Assembly (NCBI RefSeq): GCF_002980575.1
Contig: NZ_PVBS01000002.1
Coordinates: forward strand, 248,001-312,000
Direction of reading: 5' to 3'
Length of the DNA stretch: 64,000 nt
Origin: Sphingobacterium gobiense
GTDB lineage: Bacteria; Bacteroidota; Bacteroidia; Sphingobacteriales; Sphingobacteriaceae
This document shows positions 8,803-18,023 of this stretch, piece after piece. The notes below the pieces were generated by a model. The model did not search any database. It had not been told where the DNA came from and was given only the letters and a program-made list of their open reading frames with translations. Each line of letters begins with the position of its first letter. Position 1 is the stretch's first letter. A program made the position numbers and the translations under genes.

Positions 8803-11103
8803 ATGAAGACGAGCCGAATGTGGTTATTAGCATTTTTTTCTATTGTCTTATTTTCTAACCAGATTGCGGCCCAACAATGGAAAGGTAAGTGGATTGGATT
8901 AGCGTCTCAAGATACCAATTTAACGAACATCTGGGCCGGTTTTCGGAAAGATTTTAACATAGACAGATTGCCCAAACAAGCTATAGCAAAGATTGCGGTG
9001 GATAGTAAATATTGGCTTTACGTCAACGATAAACTCGTCGTATTCGAAGGTGGATTAAAAAGAGGGCCTAATCCGAGCGATACCTACTACGACGAAGTGG
9101 ATATTAGCAAACATCTTAAAAAAGGCAGCAATACCATAGCAATTAAGGTGTGGTACTTTGGAAAACATGGTTTTTCACACCATAGTAGTGGTAAGCTGGG
9201 ACTTTTGTTTGATCTGCAAAGCGAAAAGTTTGAACTTTACAGTGACAACAGCTGGCTTGTCAAACGGTTGGTGGAATACCAGTCGGCACCAGGAAAGGAA
9301 CCTAATTTCAGGTTGCCTGAGTCCAATATTCTTTACGATGCCCGCTTGGGGAATCAGGGTTGGTATAGCAGCGAAGGAAAGTTGACTTCTTTCGAACCAG
9401 CAATAGAGCACGGTGCTTTCGGATCTGCACCTTGGAATAAACTCGTTAAACGACCGATTCCACTATGGAAGGATTTTGGTCTTAAAGCATTTCGTTCCCA
9501 AGACATTGTCCGAAAGGGAGATACGATCATCTGCAAACTGCCATACAATATGCAGTTTACCCCCTATTTTGATATCGAGGCCAATGCAGGAGACTCGATC
9601 CACATCGTTACCGACAACTATCTATATTATAACGGTTCAGCCGAAAATTTACGTGCAGCGTATATCGCTAAAAACGGTCGCCAGCAATACGAAAGTCTGG
9701 GATGGATCAATGGGCACATGCTGTACGTAATCGTTCCCGAACATGTCAAGATCAATCAGCTCATGTTTCGCGAAACGGGCTACGACACGGAATTCACCGG
9801 ATTTTTTGAATGCTCCGATCCCTTTTTCAATACGCTTTGGCAAAAGGCGGCCCGTACACTCTACATAACCATGCGTGACACCTATATGGATTGCCCCGAC
9901 CGTGAACGAGCGCAATGGACGGGAGATGTCGTGCTTGAAGCGCAGGAAGCTTTCTATACGTTGGACCCTTCTTCGCACGCGCTGGCAAGAAAGTGGCTGT
10001 ACGAGCTGATTGGTTGGCAAAAAGCAGACGGTGTGCTGTTTTCTCCAGTGCCTGCTGGCAACTGGGATAAAGAATTGCCCGATCAGGCACTTGCGAGTAT
10101 CGGATATTATGGGATTTGGATGTATTATATGCATACAGGCGATAAGCAGGTCCTCCAGGATCTGTATCCAGCTATCCAAAAGTACATTTCGCTCTGGGAG
10201 AAGGATAAAGAAGGTTTGGTTCTATTGCGGGAAGGGGGATGGCAATGGGGTGACTGGGGAGAGCATAAAGATATGTTACTGCTTTATAACCTCTGGTATT
10301 ATTTAGCTTTGAAAGGAAGTTATCTGATGGCTGATGAAATGGGCTATAAAGAGGACATGCACCGGATCGGGGCTGAAATGAAACAATTTAAACAGACCTT
10401 CAACCAGCGATTCTGGAATGGGACAGCTTACCGAAACCCCTCCTATAGCGGAAAGACAGATGATAGGGTGCATGCCTTAGCCGTTCTCGCCGATATTGCT
10501 GATAAGAACAAATATGATCTTATTCTTGATGTCTTTTCGAAACAGGAGCATGCAAGTCCTTATATGGAGAAATATGTGTTCGAGGCGATGTACAAGATGA
10601 GGCAACCTGGTTTGGCTAATGCCCGTCATAAAAAGCGTTTTGCCGAAATGGTCAATAACCCTAATTTTACCACCCTGTTCGAAGGTTGGGGTATCGGTAA
10701 GGATGGATACGGAGGGGGTACCATAAACCATGCTTGGAGTGGGGGAGGGCTTACCATTATGTCTAGTGAGGTTTGTGGCATTAAGCCATTAGAGCCGGGA
10801 TATAAAACGTTCTCGGTGACGCCCCAACTAGGTGATCTGTCGTTTGCCAAAGCCAAGGTTTCTTCTATCAAGGGAGAGATAGAAAGTGCTATCACGCAAT
10901 CTGCTAATCAAATGACAGTAACGTTCAATGTCCCTAAGGGTACAACGGCGGTTTTTGAGCTTCCTTTGAAGGAGTATACATCTATTCTTATCAACGGAGT
11001 TCCTGTCGACGACGCCATACAAAAAGGAAAAATAGCTGTACGAAATTCAGATGGGCAATGGATCCTTCCAGAAGGAAAATGGGAAATTAAAATAAGTATC
11101 TAA
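8803..11103 (+). CDS. Alpha-L-rhamnosidase-like glycoside hydrolase (GH78 type)
   Basis: Secreted six-hairpin glycosidase of 766 residues. It has a Sec signal (ending near IAAQQW), N-terminal jelly-roll/beta-sandwich domains (WKGKWIG..., AVDSKYWLYVNDKLVVFEGG, about 25-330) and an (alpha/alpha)6 catalytic domain (about 340-690). That domain contains DTYMDCPDRERAQWTGD, the family motif with the acidic residues that contact rhamnose, and later a GGWQWGDWGEH segment. A C-terminal beta domain (about 690-766) matches the usual rhamnosidase end. Expected role: release of terminal L-rhamnose in the periplasm or at the surface. Substrate specificity within this broad family is inferred. A 74-bp gap precedes it. 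Confidence 0.85.
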   Translation: MKTSRMWLLAFFSIVLFSNQIAAQQWKGKWIGLASQDTNLTNIWAGFRKDFNIDRLPKQAIAKIAVDSKYWLYVNDKLVVFEGGLKRGPNPSDTYYDEVDISKHLKKGSNTIAIKVWYFGKHGFSHHSSGKLGLLFDLQSEKFELYSDNSWLVKRLVEYQSAPGKEPNFRLPESNILYDARLGNQGWYSSEGKLTSFEPAIEHGAFGSAPWNKLVKRPIPLWKDFGLKAFRSQDIVRKGDTIICKLPYNMQFTPYFDIEANAGDSIHIVTDNYLYYNGSAENLRAAYIAKNGRQQYESLGWINGHMLYVIVPEHVKINQLMFRETGYDTEFTGFFECSDPFFNTLWQKAARTLYITMRDTYMDCPDRERAQWTGDVVLEAQEAFYTLDPSSHALARKWLYELIGWQKADGVLFSPVPAGNWDKELPDQALASIGYYGIWMYYMHTGDKQVLQDLYPAIQKYISLWEKDKEGLVLLREGGWQWGDWGEHKDMLLLYNLWYYLALKGSYLMADEMGYKEDMHRIGAEMKQFKQTFNQRFWNGTAYRNPSYSGKTDDRVHALAVLADIADKNKYDLILDVFSKQEHASPYMEKYVFEAMYKMRQPGLANARHKKRFAEMVNNPNFTTLFEGWGIGKDGYGGGTINHAWSGGGLTIMSSEVCGIKPLEPGYKTFSVTPQLGDLSFAKAKVSSIKGEIESAITQSANQMTVTFNVPKGTTAVFELPLKEYTSILINGVPVDDAIQKGKIAVRNSDGQWILPEGKWEIKISI

Positions 11104-11114
11104 TTCGTAATCCT

Positions 11115-11122
11115 TATCTTTG
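11115..11122 (+). promoter_or_regulatory. Probable -7 element (TATCTTTG) of the M3 peptidase gene
   Basis: TATCTTTG matches the Bacteroidota TAnnTTTG -7 consensus and lies 22 bp before the ATG. No clear TTTG -33 box is seen. Confidence 0.5.
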
Positions 11123-11144
11123 CCGAAAAACTAAACAACAACGA

Positions 11145-13262
11145 ATGAATAAATTAAAATTCTTACCATTTTGTATCGTCGTTGCGACAGTAGTCGTGGG
11201 TTGCCAAGAGACGGATAATACCCAAAACGAAAACAACCCGTTGCTATCGGCTTATGACACCCAGTTTCAAGTGCCACCGTTCGACAAAATTAGGGACGAG
11301 CATTTTCGACCAGCGTTCAAAGCTGCTTTAGAACAGCACAATCAAGAAGTTGATGTTATTGTAGACAATACAGAAGAGCCTACTTTTCAAAACACCATCG
11401 TGGCTTTAGAACACGCAGGGAGCTTGTTAGGAGATGTTTCGCGCGTATTTTTTAATCTAAATTCAGCGAATACAAACGATTCTATTCAAGCAATAGCCAA
11501 AGATATGGCACCTGTATTGTCGGCACATGGGGATGAGATATCGTTGAACGGGAAGCTATTTGCGCGTGTAAAATCTGTATACGATAACCGTGCTTCTTTA
11601 GCGTTGGATGCAGAAGACGCCAAACTATTGGAAGAAACATATAAAGGGTTTGTTCGCGCAGGAGCAAATCTTTCCGAAAGTGATCAAGAGAAACTGAAGA
11701 AAATCAATTCCGAATTATCGGTGCTGACGAATGATTTCGGACAAAATCTGTTGGCTGAAACAAATGCCTACGAATTGGTTGTAGATAATGAAGAAGACTT
11801 GGCTGGGCTTCCCGCCGCTTTAAAACAGGCGGCTGCCGATGCGGCTAAAGCGAAAGGTAAAGAAGGAAAATGGGTGTTTACCCTTCAGAATCCTTCTGTA
11901 ATGCCTTTTTTACAGTATGCAGATAACCGGGAATTACGTAAAGAAATTTGGAATGCCTACCAAATGCGGGGCAACAATGACAATGATAACGATAACAAAG
12001 AAATCCTGCTTAAAACAGCAAATCTTCGTCTAGAGAAAGCAAAATTATTGGGTTACGATTCACATGCCGCATATGTGTTGGAAGAAGCCATGGCAGAAAA
12101 TCCAACGAATGTGTATGCGTTATTGAATAAAATATGGACACCGGCGTTAGCTAAAGCAAAAGTGGAGGCGGCTGATATTCAAAAGGAGATCGAGGCCGCC
12201 GGCGGAGATTTTCAGGTAGCGCCGTACGACTGGAGATATTACCAAGAAAAAATCCGCAAAGCAAAATACGCTTTGAATGAAGAAGAGATCAAGCCCTATT
12301 TTAGTTTAGCAGCAGTACGGCAAGGTGCGTTTGATACTGCTAATAAGTTGTTCGGTTTGCATTTTGTCGCCTTGAGCAATGTGCCGACTTACCATGAAGA
12401 GGTCGAAGTATACCAAGTGAAAGACAAAAATGATAAACACTTAGGATTGCTTTACGCCGATTTCTTCCCTAGGGAATCCAAAAGAGGAGGAGCCTGGATG
12501 ACGTCTTATCGCTCGCAGCATACGAAAGATGGGGAACGTGTCGCTCCTGTCATATCCATTGTGTGTAACTTCACAAAGCCTGTTGGCGATGAGCCCGCGC
12601 TATTGACATTTGATGAAGCGACCACTTTATTCCACGAATTTGGACATGCGTTGCATGGTTTGTTGTCGAATGTGAAATACCGTAGTTTAGCCGGTACAGC
12701 AGTGTCGCGCGATTTCGTGGAGCTGCCATCGCAGGTGATGGAAAACTGGGCGGCCGATCCACAAGTGTTAAAAACGTATGCTAAGCATTATAAAACGGGA
12801 GAAGCTATTCCCGAGGCTTTAATAGAAAAGATGGAACAGGCAGGAACGTTCGACCAAGGGTTTGCAACGGTAGAGTATGTTGCTGCCTCATTGTTGGATT
12901 TGGATTATCATGCCACAACGAAACCTATCGAGGGTGATGTGAACGCATTTGAGACGGCCGGGATGCAAAAAATCGGATTAATTGATGCTATTATTCCGCG
13001 CTATAGAAGCACTTATTTTCAACATATTTTCTCCGGCGGATATTCTGCAGGTTACTATGCTTATATCTGGGCTGAAGTATTGGATTCCGATGCTTTTGCA
13101 GCGTTTAAAGAAAATGGTCTTTTTGATCAAGCTACAGCGACTTCTTTCCGTGAAAATATCTTAGAACGAGGTGGTACCGGCAATCCGGCCGAAATGTACA
13201 GGCAGTTTAGAGGTCAAGACCCTGATCCGATTCATCTCATGAAAAAACGAGGACTGGATTAA
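11145..13262 (+). CDS. M3-family metallopeptidase (oligopeptidase A / Dcp type), lipoprotein
   Basis: Zinc peptidase that degrades short peptides. The N-terminus is a lipoprotein signal (VVATVVVGCQ, Cys 20), so it acts in the periplasm anchored to a membrane. The catalytic motif HEFGHALHG starts at His 497 (ligands His 497 and His 501), with the downstream glutamate helix (FVELPSQVMENW). The length of 705 residues matches the Dcp/oligopeptidase branch (about 680-720). It has its own promoter and a terminator right behind, so it is a single-gene unit. Confidence 0.94.
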   Translation: MNKLKFLPFCIVVATVVVGCQETDNTQNENNPLLSAYDTQFQVPPFDKIRDEHFRPAFKAALEQHNQEVDVIVDNTEEPTFQNTIVALEHAGSLLGDVSRVFFNLNSANTNDSIQAIAKDMAPVLSAHGDEISLNGKLFARVKSVYDNRASLALDAEDAKLLEETYKGFVRAGANLSESDQEKLKKINSELSVLTNDFGQNLLAETNAYELVVDNEEDLAGLPAALKQAAADAAKAKGKEGKWVFTLQNPSVMPFLQYADNRELRKEIWNAYQMRGNNDNDNDNKEILLKTANLRLEKAKLLGYDSHAAYVLEEAMAENPTNVYALLNKIWTPALAKAKVEAADIQKEIEAAGGDFQVAPYDWRYYQEKIRKAKYALNEEEIKPYFSLAAVRQGAFDTANKLFGLHFVALSNVPTYHEEVEVYQVKDKNDKHLGLLYADFFPRESKRGGAWMTSYRSQHTKDGERVAPVISIVCNFTKPVGDEPALLTFDEATTLFHEFGHALHGLLSNVKYRSLAGTAVSRDFVELPSQVMENWAADPQVLKTYAKHYKTGEAIPEALIEKMEQAGTFDQGFATVEYVAASLLDLDYHATTKPIEGDVNAFETAGMQKIGLIDAIIPRYRSTYFQHIFSGGYSAGYYAYIWAEVLDSDAFAAFKENGLFDQATATSFRENILERGGTGNPAEMYRQFRGQDPDPIHLMKKRGLD

Positions 13263-13270
13263 GAAAAACA

Positions 13271-13299
13271 GCAACCGTTATTTATATGGTTGCTTTTTC
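13271..13299 (+). terminator. Rho-independent terminator after the M3 peptidase gene
   Basis: GCAACC (13271-13276) pairs with GGTTGC (13288-13293), followed by TTTTTC. It lies 8 bp after the stop codon. Confidence 0.8.
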
Positions 13300-13311
13300 G
13301 TTGTAACGTCG

Positions 13312-13360
13312 CAAGCCTATTTATTGACTATTTCTTTACAATAGTCAATAAATAGGCTTG
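13312..13360. repeat. Perfect 21-bp inverted repeat upstream of the barrel gene
   Basis: Arms 13312-13332 and 13340-13360 are exact reverse complements, with a 7-base loop (TCTTTAC). The stem is AT-rich and no T-tract follows on the plus strand. It sits between the peptidase terminator and the start of the next gene, 22 bp from its ATG. It is either a strong stand-alone hairpin or an operator. Confidence 0.75.
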
Positions 13361-13382
13361 TCGCCTTTATATATATTTGCAT

Positions 13383-13964
13383 ATGCTAAATAGTCTAGCC
13401 ATCCGGCAAATTTTGCTTATATTATTGTGCTTACTTACAGGAAATAATGTTTTTTCACAAGTCGGATTCGGCGTGAAATTAGGGGGGAATTTATCTGGTG
13501 CTGACGCACTTTCTTTTCGTTCATCGAAACGTTTGGGTGTTCAGGCTGGTGTAGTGATGAGCTATCACTTTCTTCCGAATATGGCCATCCAAGTAGAACC
13601 GACCTTCAACCTAACCCGTGTACGGGCAAATTCAGAAACCGTTCATGAAACCAATGGTATTGATAAAGGAAACAAAGCCCTTCATTTTTTTGATTTACCC
13701 GTGTTGTTTAGGTTAGATGTTACACCCGGATTTGCGCTGTTGGGTGGGGCAGAGTTCAATTCGCTTTTAAATGAAGACAGGTACCGTTTGCAAAACGGCG
13801 AGCTGGCTTTTAAGGGGGGAACCCGGCTAGGATACACTGTCGGACTAGAATTGGGAAAGTTCTATTTTCGTTACCGTGGATTTGAACGCTCAACTAACGT
13901 GCACCGTAGTTGGACAACAATGATTCAGCAATACCAGGTTGGTGTAAGGTGGCGTATTTTATGA
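13383..13964 (+). CDS. PorT-family-like outer-membrane beta-barrel protein
   Basis: Small outer-membrane barrel of 193 residues with a Sec signal (LLILLCLLTGNNVFSQ) and then alternating strands (VGFGVKLGGNLSG, LGVQAGVVMSYHF, MAIQVEPTFNLTRV, LDVTPGFALLGGAEF, GYTVGLELGKFYFRYRG) ending in YQVGVRWRIL. This resembles the PorT/OMP_b-brl_2 group, which is abundant in Bacteroidota. I chose ATG 13383 over an upstream TTG (13377) because the signal peptide begins there. A TATATTTG at 13372-13379 is so close that, if it is the promoter, the transcript would be leaderless. The stop codon directly abuts the convergent ABC transporter gene. Confidence 0.8.
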   Translation: MLNSLAIRQILLILLCLLTGNNVFSQVGFGVKLGGNLSGADALSFRSSKRLGVQAGVVMSYHFLPNMAIQVEPTFNLTRVRANSETVHETNGIDKGNKALHFFDLPVLFRLDVTPGFALLGGAEFNSLLNEDRYRLQNGELAFKGGTRLGYTVGLELGKFYFRYRGFERSTNVHRSWTTMIQQYQVGVRWRIL

Positions 13965-15791
13965 TTATATACCTAGTGAATTAAACTGAAGATCGTAAAG
14001 CTTTTTGTAATAACCATCTTCGATAGTGAGAAGCTCTCGGTGTGTGCCAATTTCTTTGATTTCTCCTTTATCAAAAACGATGATTTTATCCGCTCGTTGA
14101 ATAGTAGACAGACGGTGTGCAATAACGATAGCTGTTCTGCCTGCCATCATCTTTTCGATAGCGGTCTGAATGAGTAATTCGGTTTCTGTGTCGATAGATG
14201 ATGTCGCTTCGTCTAGGATCAATATCGCGGGGTCATGCACCAATGCCCGAATAAAAGAGATTAACTGTGCCTGCCCTGAAGATAGTGTAGCACCTCGTTC
14301 CTGTACTTGATAATCGAAACCTCCGGGCAGTCGCATAATAAAGTCGTATGCTCCAACCTTTTTAGCCGCTTCGATAACTTCTTCCTCGGTAATATCCGAA
14401 TTATAAAGGGTAATGTTATTGAATACGGTGTCGGAAAACAGGAAAACATCTTGTAAAACAGTGGCTATGTGTTGACGGAGAGAATCGAGTTTGTACGCAC
14501 GTATATCTTTACCGTCTAATAAAATACGACCTTGCTGTATTTCATAAAAGCGACTGAGTATATTAATGGTGGATGATTTCCCGGCGCCTGTGGCCCCAAC
14601 TAAAGCCAGCGTTTCTCCAGGCTGGACGTGGAAGCTGACATTTTTCAACACCCATTTTTCTTGGGTAGAAACGTCTTTTTCATCGGTAATGGAGCTATCC
14701 GCCTCTCGGCGGATGGTTCCTTCGTTATAAGTAAACCAAACATTATCGAACTCGATTTCGCCCGCTATGTTATCTGGCGAAAAGGTTCCGGTGTCCGGCG
14801 TAAATTCTTTGGTATCTAATACGTCAAATACCCGCTCTGCGGAAACCATCCCCATTTGTAGGGTGTTAAATTTATCTATTAGTTCTCGAATAGGTCGGAA
14901 AATCATGTTGATGTACATTAGGAAAGCAACCACGACTCCCGGCGAAATAGCATTGGCAAGAATCTGTTTCGATCCATACCATACCAAAAGACCGATCGCA
15001 ATAGCGAGGATAATTTCCAAGACAGGGAAAAAGATAGAGAAATACCAATTCGCGCGGATATGTGCATCTCGATGCTTGCTATTGGCGGTCTTAAACTTTT
15101 CCATTTCTTGCTTCTCCCGTGAGAAATACTGAATAATAGCCATACCGCTGATATGTTCCTGTAAGAACGTATTCAGGTTGGATACCCAGGTACGCACGTC
15201 CACGAAAGCCGATTTCATCGATTCCTTGAATATATAGGTCGCCCATATCAAGAGTGGCATAGGAATGAGCACGATAAGCGTCAATTGCCAATCCGTATAA
15301 AACATGACGCCTGCGATAACGACAAGCTGTAGCAGATCGCCAATAATTTGAATCAGCCCTTGGGAGAAAATATTGGAGATTGTCTCCAGATCGGAGATCG
15401 TCCGCGTGATTAATTTGCCGATAGCCGTATTATCAAAGTATTTTAATCGTAAATTAATGATATGATTAAATACCTGTATACGGATATCACGAATAACGTT
15501 TTGCCCCAATACGTTTGTCGCCAGCGTATGATAATAGCGGATCACCGTTTGTACGATTAGCAAGGCAATCATGATAATTAGCATCCATGTAAGCCCCGTA
15601 GCATCCGCTTTTAGGATATATTTGTCCAAGGTATATTCCACAAGCATGGGCAGCGCAGGTGCTACCGCAGCCAACAGAATGGTTAATATGACGGAAGCCC
15701 AAAATATACCTTTGTAGGGACTCATATAGCGAGCCATCCGTTGGAGGAGTTGGGAGTCGTATGTTTTGCCGGTTATTTTTTGTTCGCTCAA
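13965..15791 (-). CDS. ABC exporter, fused permease/ATPase (MsbA/LmrA-like)
   Basis: Type-IV half-transporter of 608 residues that works as a dimer. Six membrane helices occupy about residues 25-325. The nucleotide-binding domain has Walker A GATGAGKSS near residue 399, signature LSSGQAQLIS near 505 (the usual LSGGQ with Ser at the third position), Walker B ILILDEATSSID near 528 and the H-loop IVIAHRLST. The likely substrate is a lipid or hydrophobic compound, but the sequence does not say which. The start overlaps the end of truA by 4 bases (ATGA), so the two are translationally coupled. Confidence 0.93.
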   Translation of the reverse strand: MSEQKITGKTYDSQLLQRMARYMSPYKGIFWASVILTILLAAVAPALPMLVEYTLDKYILKADATGLTWMLIIMIALLIVQTVIRYYHTLATNVLGQNVIRDIRIQVFNHIINLRLKYFDNTAIGKLITRTISDLETISNIFSQGLIQIIGDLLQLVVIAGVMFYTDWQLTLIVLIPMPLLIWATYIFKESMKSAFVDVRTWVSNLNTFLQEHISGMAIIQYFSREKQEMEKFKTANSKHRDAHIRANWYFSIFFPVLEIILAIAIGLLVWYGSKQILANAISPGVVVAFLMYINMIFRPIRELIDKFNTLQMGMVSAERVFDVLDTKEFTPDTGTFSPDNIAGEIEFDNVWFTYNEGTIRREADSSITDEKDVSTQEKWVLKNVSFHVQPGETLALVGATGAGKSSTINILSRFYEIQQGRILLDGKDIRAYKLDSLRQHIATVLQDVFLFSDTVFNNITLYNSDITEEEVIEAAKKVGAYDFIMRLPGGFDYQVQERGATLSSGQAQLISFIRALVHDPAILILDEATSSIDTETELLIQTAIEKMMAGRTAIVIAHRLSTIQRADKIIVFDKGEIKEIGTHRELLTIEDGYYKKLYDLQFNSLGI

Positions 15792-16555
15792 AATGTTGTA
15801 TCAATATAAGGATAAACGATTTTTGTTAAATACAGGCCGTGTGCCGGCACTGAGGTGCCAGCTTTTGATCGGTCTTTGCTACCGATGACGTCCAGTATAA
15901 ATTCGGGCGTTTTCTTCTTCAGGCCGATATCCAATAAGGTACCCACGATGGCCCGAACCATATTCCGCAGAAATCGGTTAGCGGTAATGTGAAAAACAAG
16001 CCCACCATTTGTTTCTTGCCAGTACGCCTGTGTTACGGTACATATATTTGTATATACTTGCGTATGACTCTTCGAAAAACATTCGAAATCCTGGGTGCCC
16101 ACTAGAAACGCAGCGGCTTGATTCATAAGGGCTACGTCAGGAGCGTCCCGTAATTGCCAGGATTTGTTTAATAAAAAGGGGTTTTTGCAAAAATGGACAT
16201 GATATTCGTAAGCTCTTTCCGTTGCATCGAACCGGGCATGTGCATCTTGCTCTACGGGAAGGATGCGGTATACTGCGATATCGTGAGGAAGTAGCGCATT
16301 TAGCGAATGCAGAAAACGGTCCTCGTTTTTTGTTCTGCCCACTGGTATATCCAGATGGACAAATAGTTGTTTAGCATGCACACCGGTATCTGTCCTACCC
16401 GCACCGACGGTTTCTATCGGATACCGCAAAATTTTATGGAGCGCTTCATTTAATCTTTGCTGCACCGAAATAGCGTTCTCCTGCACCTGCCAGCCGTGGT
16501 AGGCCGTGCCGTCATACGCAATCTCCAAAAAAAAACGTTGTAATGAGTCTTCCAC
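15788..16555 (-). CDS. truA: tRNA pseudouridine(38-40) synthase
   Basis: Converts uridines 38-40 in the tRNA anticodon arm to pseudouridine. The catalytic aspartate is Asp 56 in GAGRTDTGVHA. Other family blocks are IAYDGTAYHGWQVQ at the N-terminus and NRFLRNMVRAIVGTLLDIG near residue 205. The length of 255 residues is normal. It is first in a two-gene unit with the ABC exporter. Upstream lies repeat copy A. Confidence 0.97.
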   Translation of the reverse strand: MEDSLQRFFLEIAYDGTAYHGWQVQENAISVQQRLNEALHKILRYPIETVGAGRTDTGVHAKQLFVHLDIPVGRTKNEDRFLHSLNALLPHDIAVYRILPVEQDAHARFDATERAYEYHVHFCKNPFLLNKSWQLRDAPDVALMNQAAAFLVGTQDFECFSKSHTQVYTNICTVTQAYWQETNGGLVFHITANRFLRNMVRAIVGTLLDIGLKKKTPEFILDVIGSKDRSKAGTSVPAHGLYLTKIVYPYIDTTF

Positions 16556-16580
16556 TTCACAAAGGTAATTATTTTTTTAT

Positions 16581-17020
16581 GCACCTTTTTTAGAAAAAGG
16601 TGCGCAAAAATCATCGCTTCGAATATTTGAGAGGAGGGGTATTGCTAAGGATGGGTTTCTACATACCTCAAACATTCGGATGCGACCTATTATGTTAATT
16701 AGGGGATAGTACAAATGCGTATATGACAACGGACAATACCGTCTGTGGGTACGCGGGGTTAAATCGGCCTAGCACTGTTCCGCGACCAGCTTACGCAGGA
16801 TATTCCGTTAAAAACAGAATGATATTTGGCTCGGTTTTAACACGCGTAATCGCAAAGTGATATGGATTATTTTATTCACGCAATGCACTACCCCCCCCCT
16901 TGGCACTAAAGGTCACATCCAGAGATTTGACGACTGTAGAAATTTATTTTTAGCACTTTCTAATATGTCAAATATCTGAAGTGACGAGTTTTTTGCTTCT
17001 TTTTTACGGGAAAAAAGAAG
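16581..17020. repeat. Structured intergenic repeat, copy A (composite with inverted ends)
   Basis: This copy fills most of the 503-bp gap between truA and the DUF4293 gene. From the left: terminator-like hairpin 16581-16603 (GCACCTTTTT / AAAAAGGTGC); module M1 16612-16686, whose arms pair as an imperfect stem; module M2 from about 16695 (GTTAATTAGGGGATAGTAC); a truncated module M3 about 16771-16825 (CTGTTCCGCGACCAG). Inverted M2 and M1 follow at about 16875-16988, and then hairpin 16996-17020 (CTTCTTTTTT / AAAAAAGAAG). The two M1 units face each other, giving terminal inverted repeats. No coding potential is seen. Confidence 0.8.
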
Positions 17021-17027
17021 ATAAAAC

Positions 17028-17035
17028 TATCTTTG
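17028..17035 (+). promoter_or_regulatory. Probable -7 element (TATCTTTG) of the DUF4293 gene
   Basis: A TAnnTTTG match 24 bp before the chosen ATG. It starts 7 bp after the end of repeat copy A, so the -33 region lies inside the repeat's terminal hairpin. Confidence 0.55.
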
Positions 17036-17058
17036 TTAAACAAGAAGAAAGTTTAGTT

Positions 17059-17532
17059 ATGATTCAACGTATTCAAACATTATGGCTGTTAGCAGCCGCT
17101 ATTATTTTATTAGGCCTTTTTGTTTTTCCCTTTGTGAGCTATATTGACTTGGTGGGTCTTGGTAAACAAATCTATGTTACGGGAATATATTCTTCAAATA
17201 ATAATGAATCTGTCCGGGAATCTACATCGATTGCATTGGCAATTTACGCAGGGATTGTGACCATTGTACCATTACTGATTGTCTTCCAATACAAAAACAG
17301 AAAGAGACAGGTGCTTTTCATTATGGTAGAAATTGCATTAATTGTGTTGTTGGGAATATGGATGTGGAGTACCGCACATACCACATTGGATGTGATTAAC
17401 CAAAAGGTGCGAGCAGGAAATATTGGTGTGGGCTTTTTCCTTTTGCCTATTGCTATAATCTTTTTAGGAATGGCTATAGGGGCCATTCGTAAGGATGAAA
17501 AATTGATAAAATCAGCCGATCGTTTGCGATGA
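17059..17532 (+). CDS. DUF4293-family integral membrane protein
   Basis: Predicted inner-membrane protein of 157 residues with four hydrophobic segments (about 8-26, 57-76, 86-105, 123-143) and a short basic tail. The opening MIQRIQTLWLLAAA is characteristic of the Bacteroidota DUF4293 family, whose function is unknown. The frame is open from a GTG at 16981, but that would start inside the repeat and before the promoter, so ATG 17059 is preferred. The stop overlaps the next start by 4 bases (ATGA). Confidence 0.85.
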   Translation: MIQRIQTLWLLAAAIILLGLFVFPFVSYIDLVGLGKQIYVTGIYSSNNNESVRESTSIALAIYAGIVTIVPLLIVFQYKNRKRQVLFIMVEIALIVLLGIWMWSTAHTTLDVINQKVRAGNIGVGFFLLPIAIIFLGMAIGAIRKDEKLIKSADRLR

Positions 17533-17990
17533 AAAGTGTAATATATTTTTTGTTTTTATCGTTAGGTTGGCTCTCTCCCTGTACGCTTTTAGCACAAGAA
17601 CAGGAACCCGTAAAAAATATACAGGACGACATTCAGGTTGACGTAAAATCGGTAAAGACATATGCTGACGGCGATAGCCTTTCGATTGAACTGTTTCTCA
17701 TTTCTTATCAAATGGATCCGCGAGAATTTAAACTGAATACGTTTGCCACGCAGATTGTAGATAGTGAAGGGGATAGGCACCTATTCTCCACCATGAAGAT
17801 GGGGCGTGTGCTGGTGCAACTAGCAGACAGGCAAAATTACTTACATTATTTACTGGAAGAAGATGTACCCGTACCTTTACTTATACAGGTTGGGGATTGG
17901 AATGGAAAGAAAGTATCTAAAGTAATACTCGTGTTTGAAGATAGCAAAGAGGAAGGAAGATTTATAACACAAGAGGTTGACTTACGCTAG
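17529..17990 (+). CDS. Small secreted protein of unknown function
   Basis: 153 residues with a Sec signal peptide (FLFLSLGWLSPCTLLAQ). The mature part looks like a beta-rich domain (VDVKSVKTYADGDSLSIELFLISY ... LIQVGDWNGKKVSKVILVFED), perhaps immunoglobulin-like. I do not recognise a named family. It is translationally coupled to the DUF4293 gene and its 3' end forms half of the terminator, so the two genes are a closed unit. Confidence 0.75.
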   Translation: MKSVIYFLFLSLGWLSPCTLLAQEQEPVKNIQDDIQVDVKSVKTYADGDSLSIELFLISYQMDPREFKLNTFATQIVDSEGDRHLFSTMKMGRVLVQLADRQNYLHYLLEEDVPVPLLIQVGDWNGKKVSKVILVFEDSKEEGRFITQEVDLR

Positions 17991-18013
17991 CCAACCTCTC
18001 GTGTTATTTTTTA
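17966..18013 (+). terminator. Terminator overlapping the 3' end of the small secreted protein gene
   Basis: AACACAAGAGGTTG (17966-17979) pairs with CAACCTCTCGTGTT (17992-18005) with one mismatch, followed by ATTTTTTAT. The left arm is inside the coding sequence. Confidence 0.85.
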
Positions 18014-18023
18014 TCGGACAACG

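Noticed and set aside
11145..13262. M3 peptidase as part of the glycan locus
   Set aside because: It has its own -7 element and terminator and a housekeeping-type peptide role. Co-orientation alone is not enough.
13372..13379. TATATTTG as a confident promoter of the barrel gene
   Set aside because: Matches TAnnTTTG, but only 3 bp separate it from the ATG and no -33 box fits. It could equally be chance in AT-rich DNA, so it is mentioned only in the gene entry.
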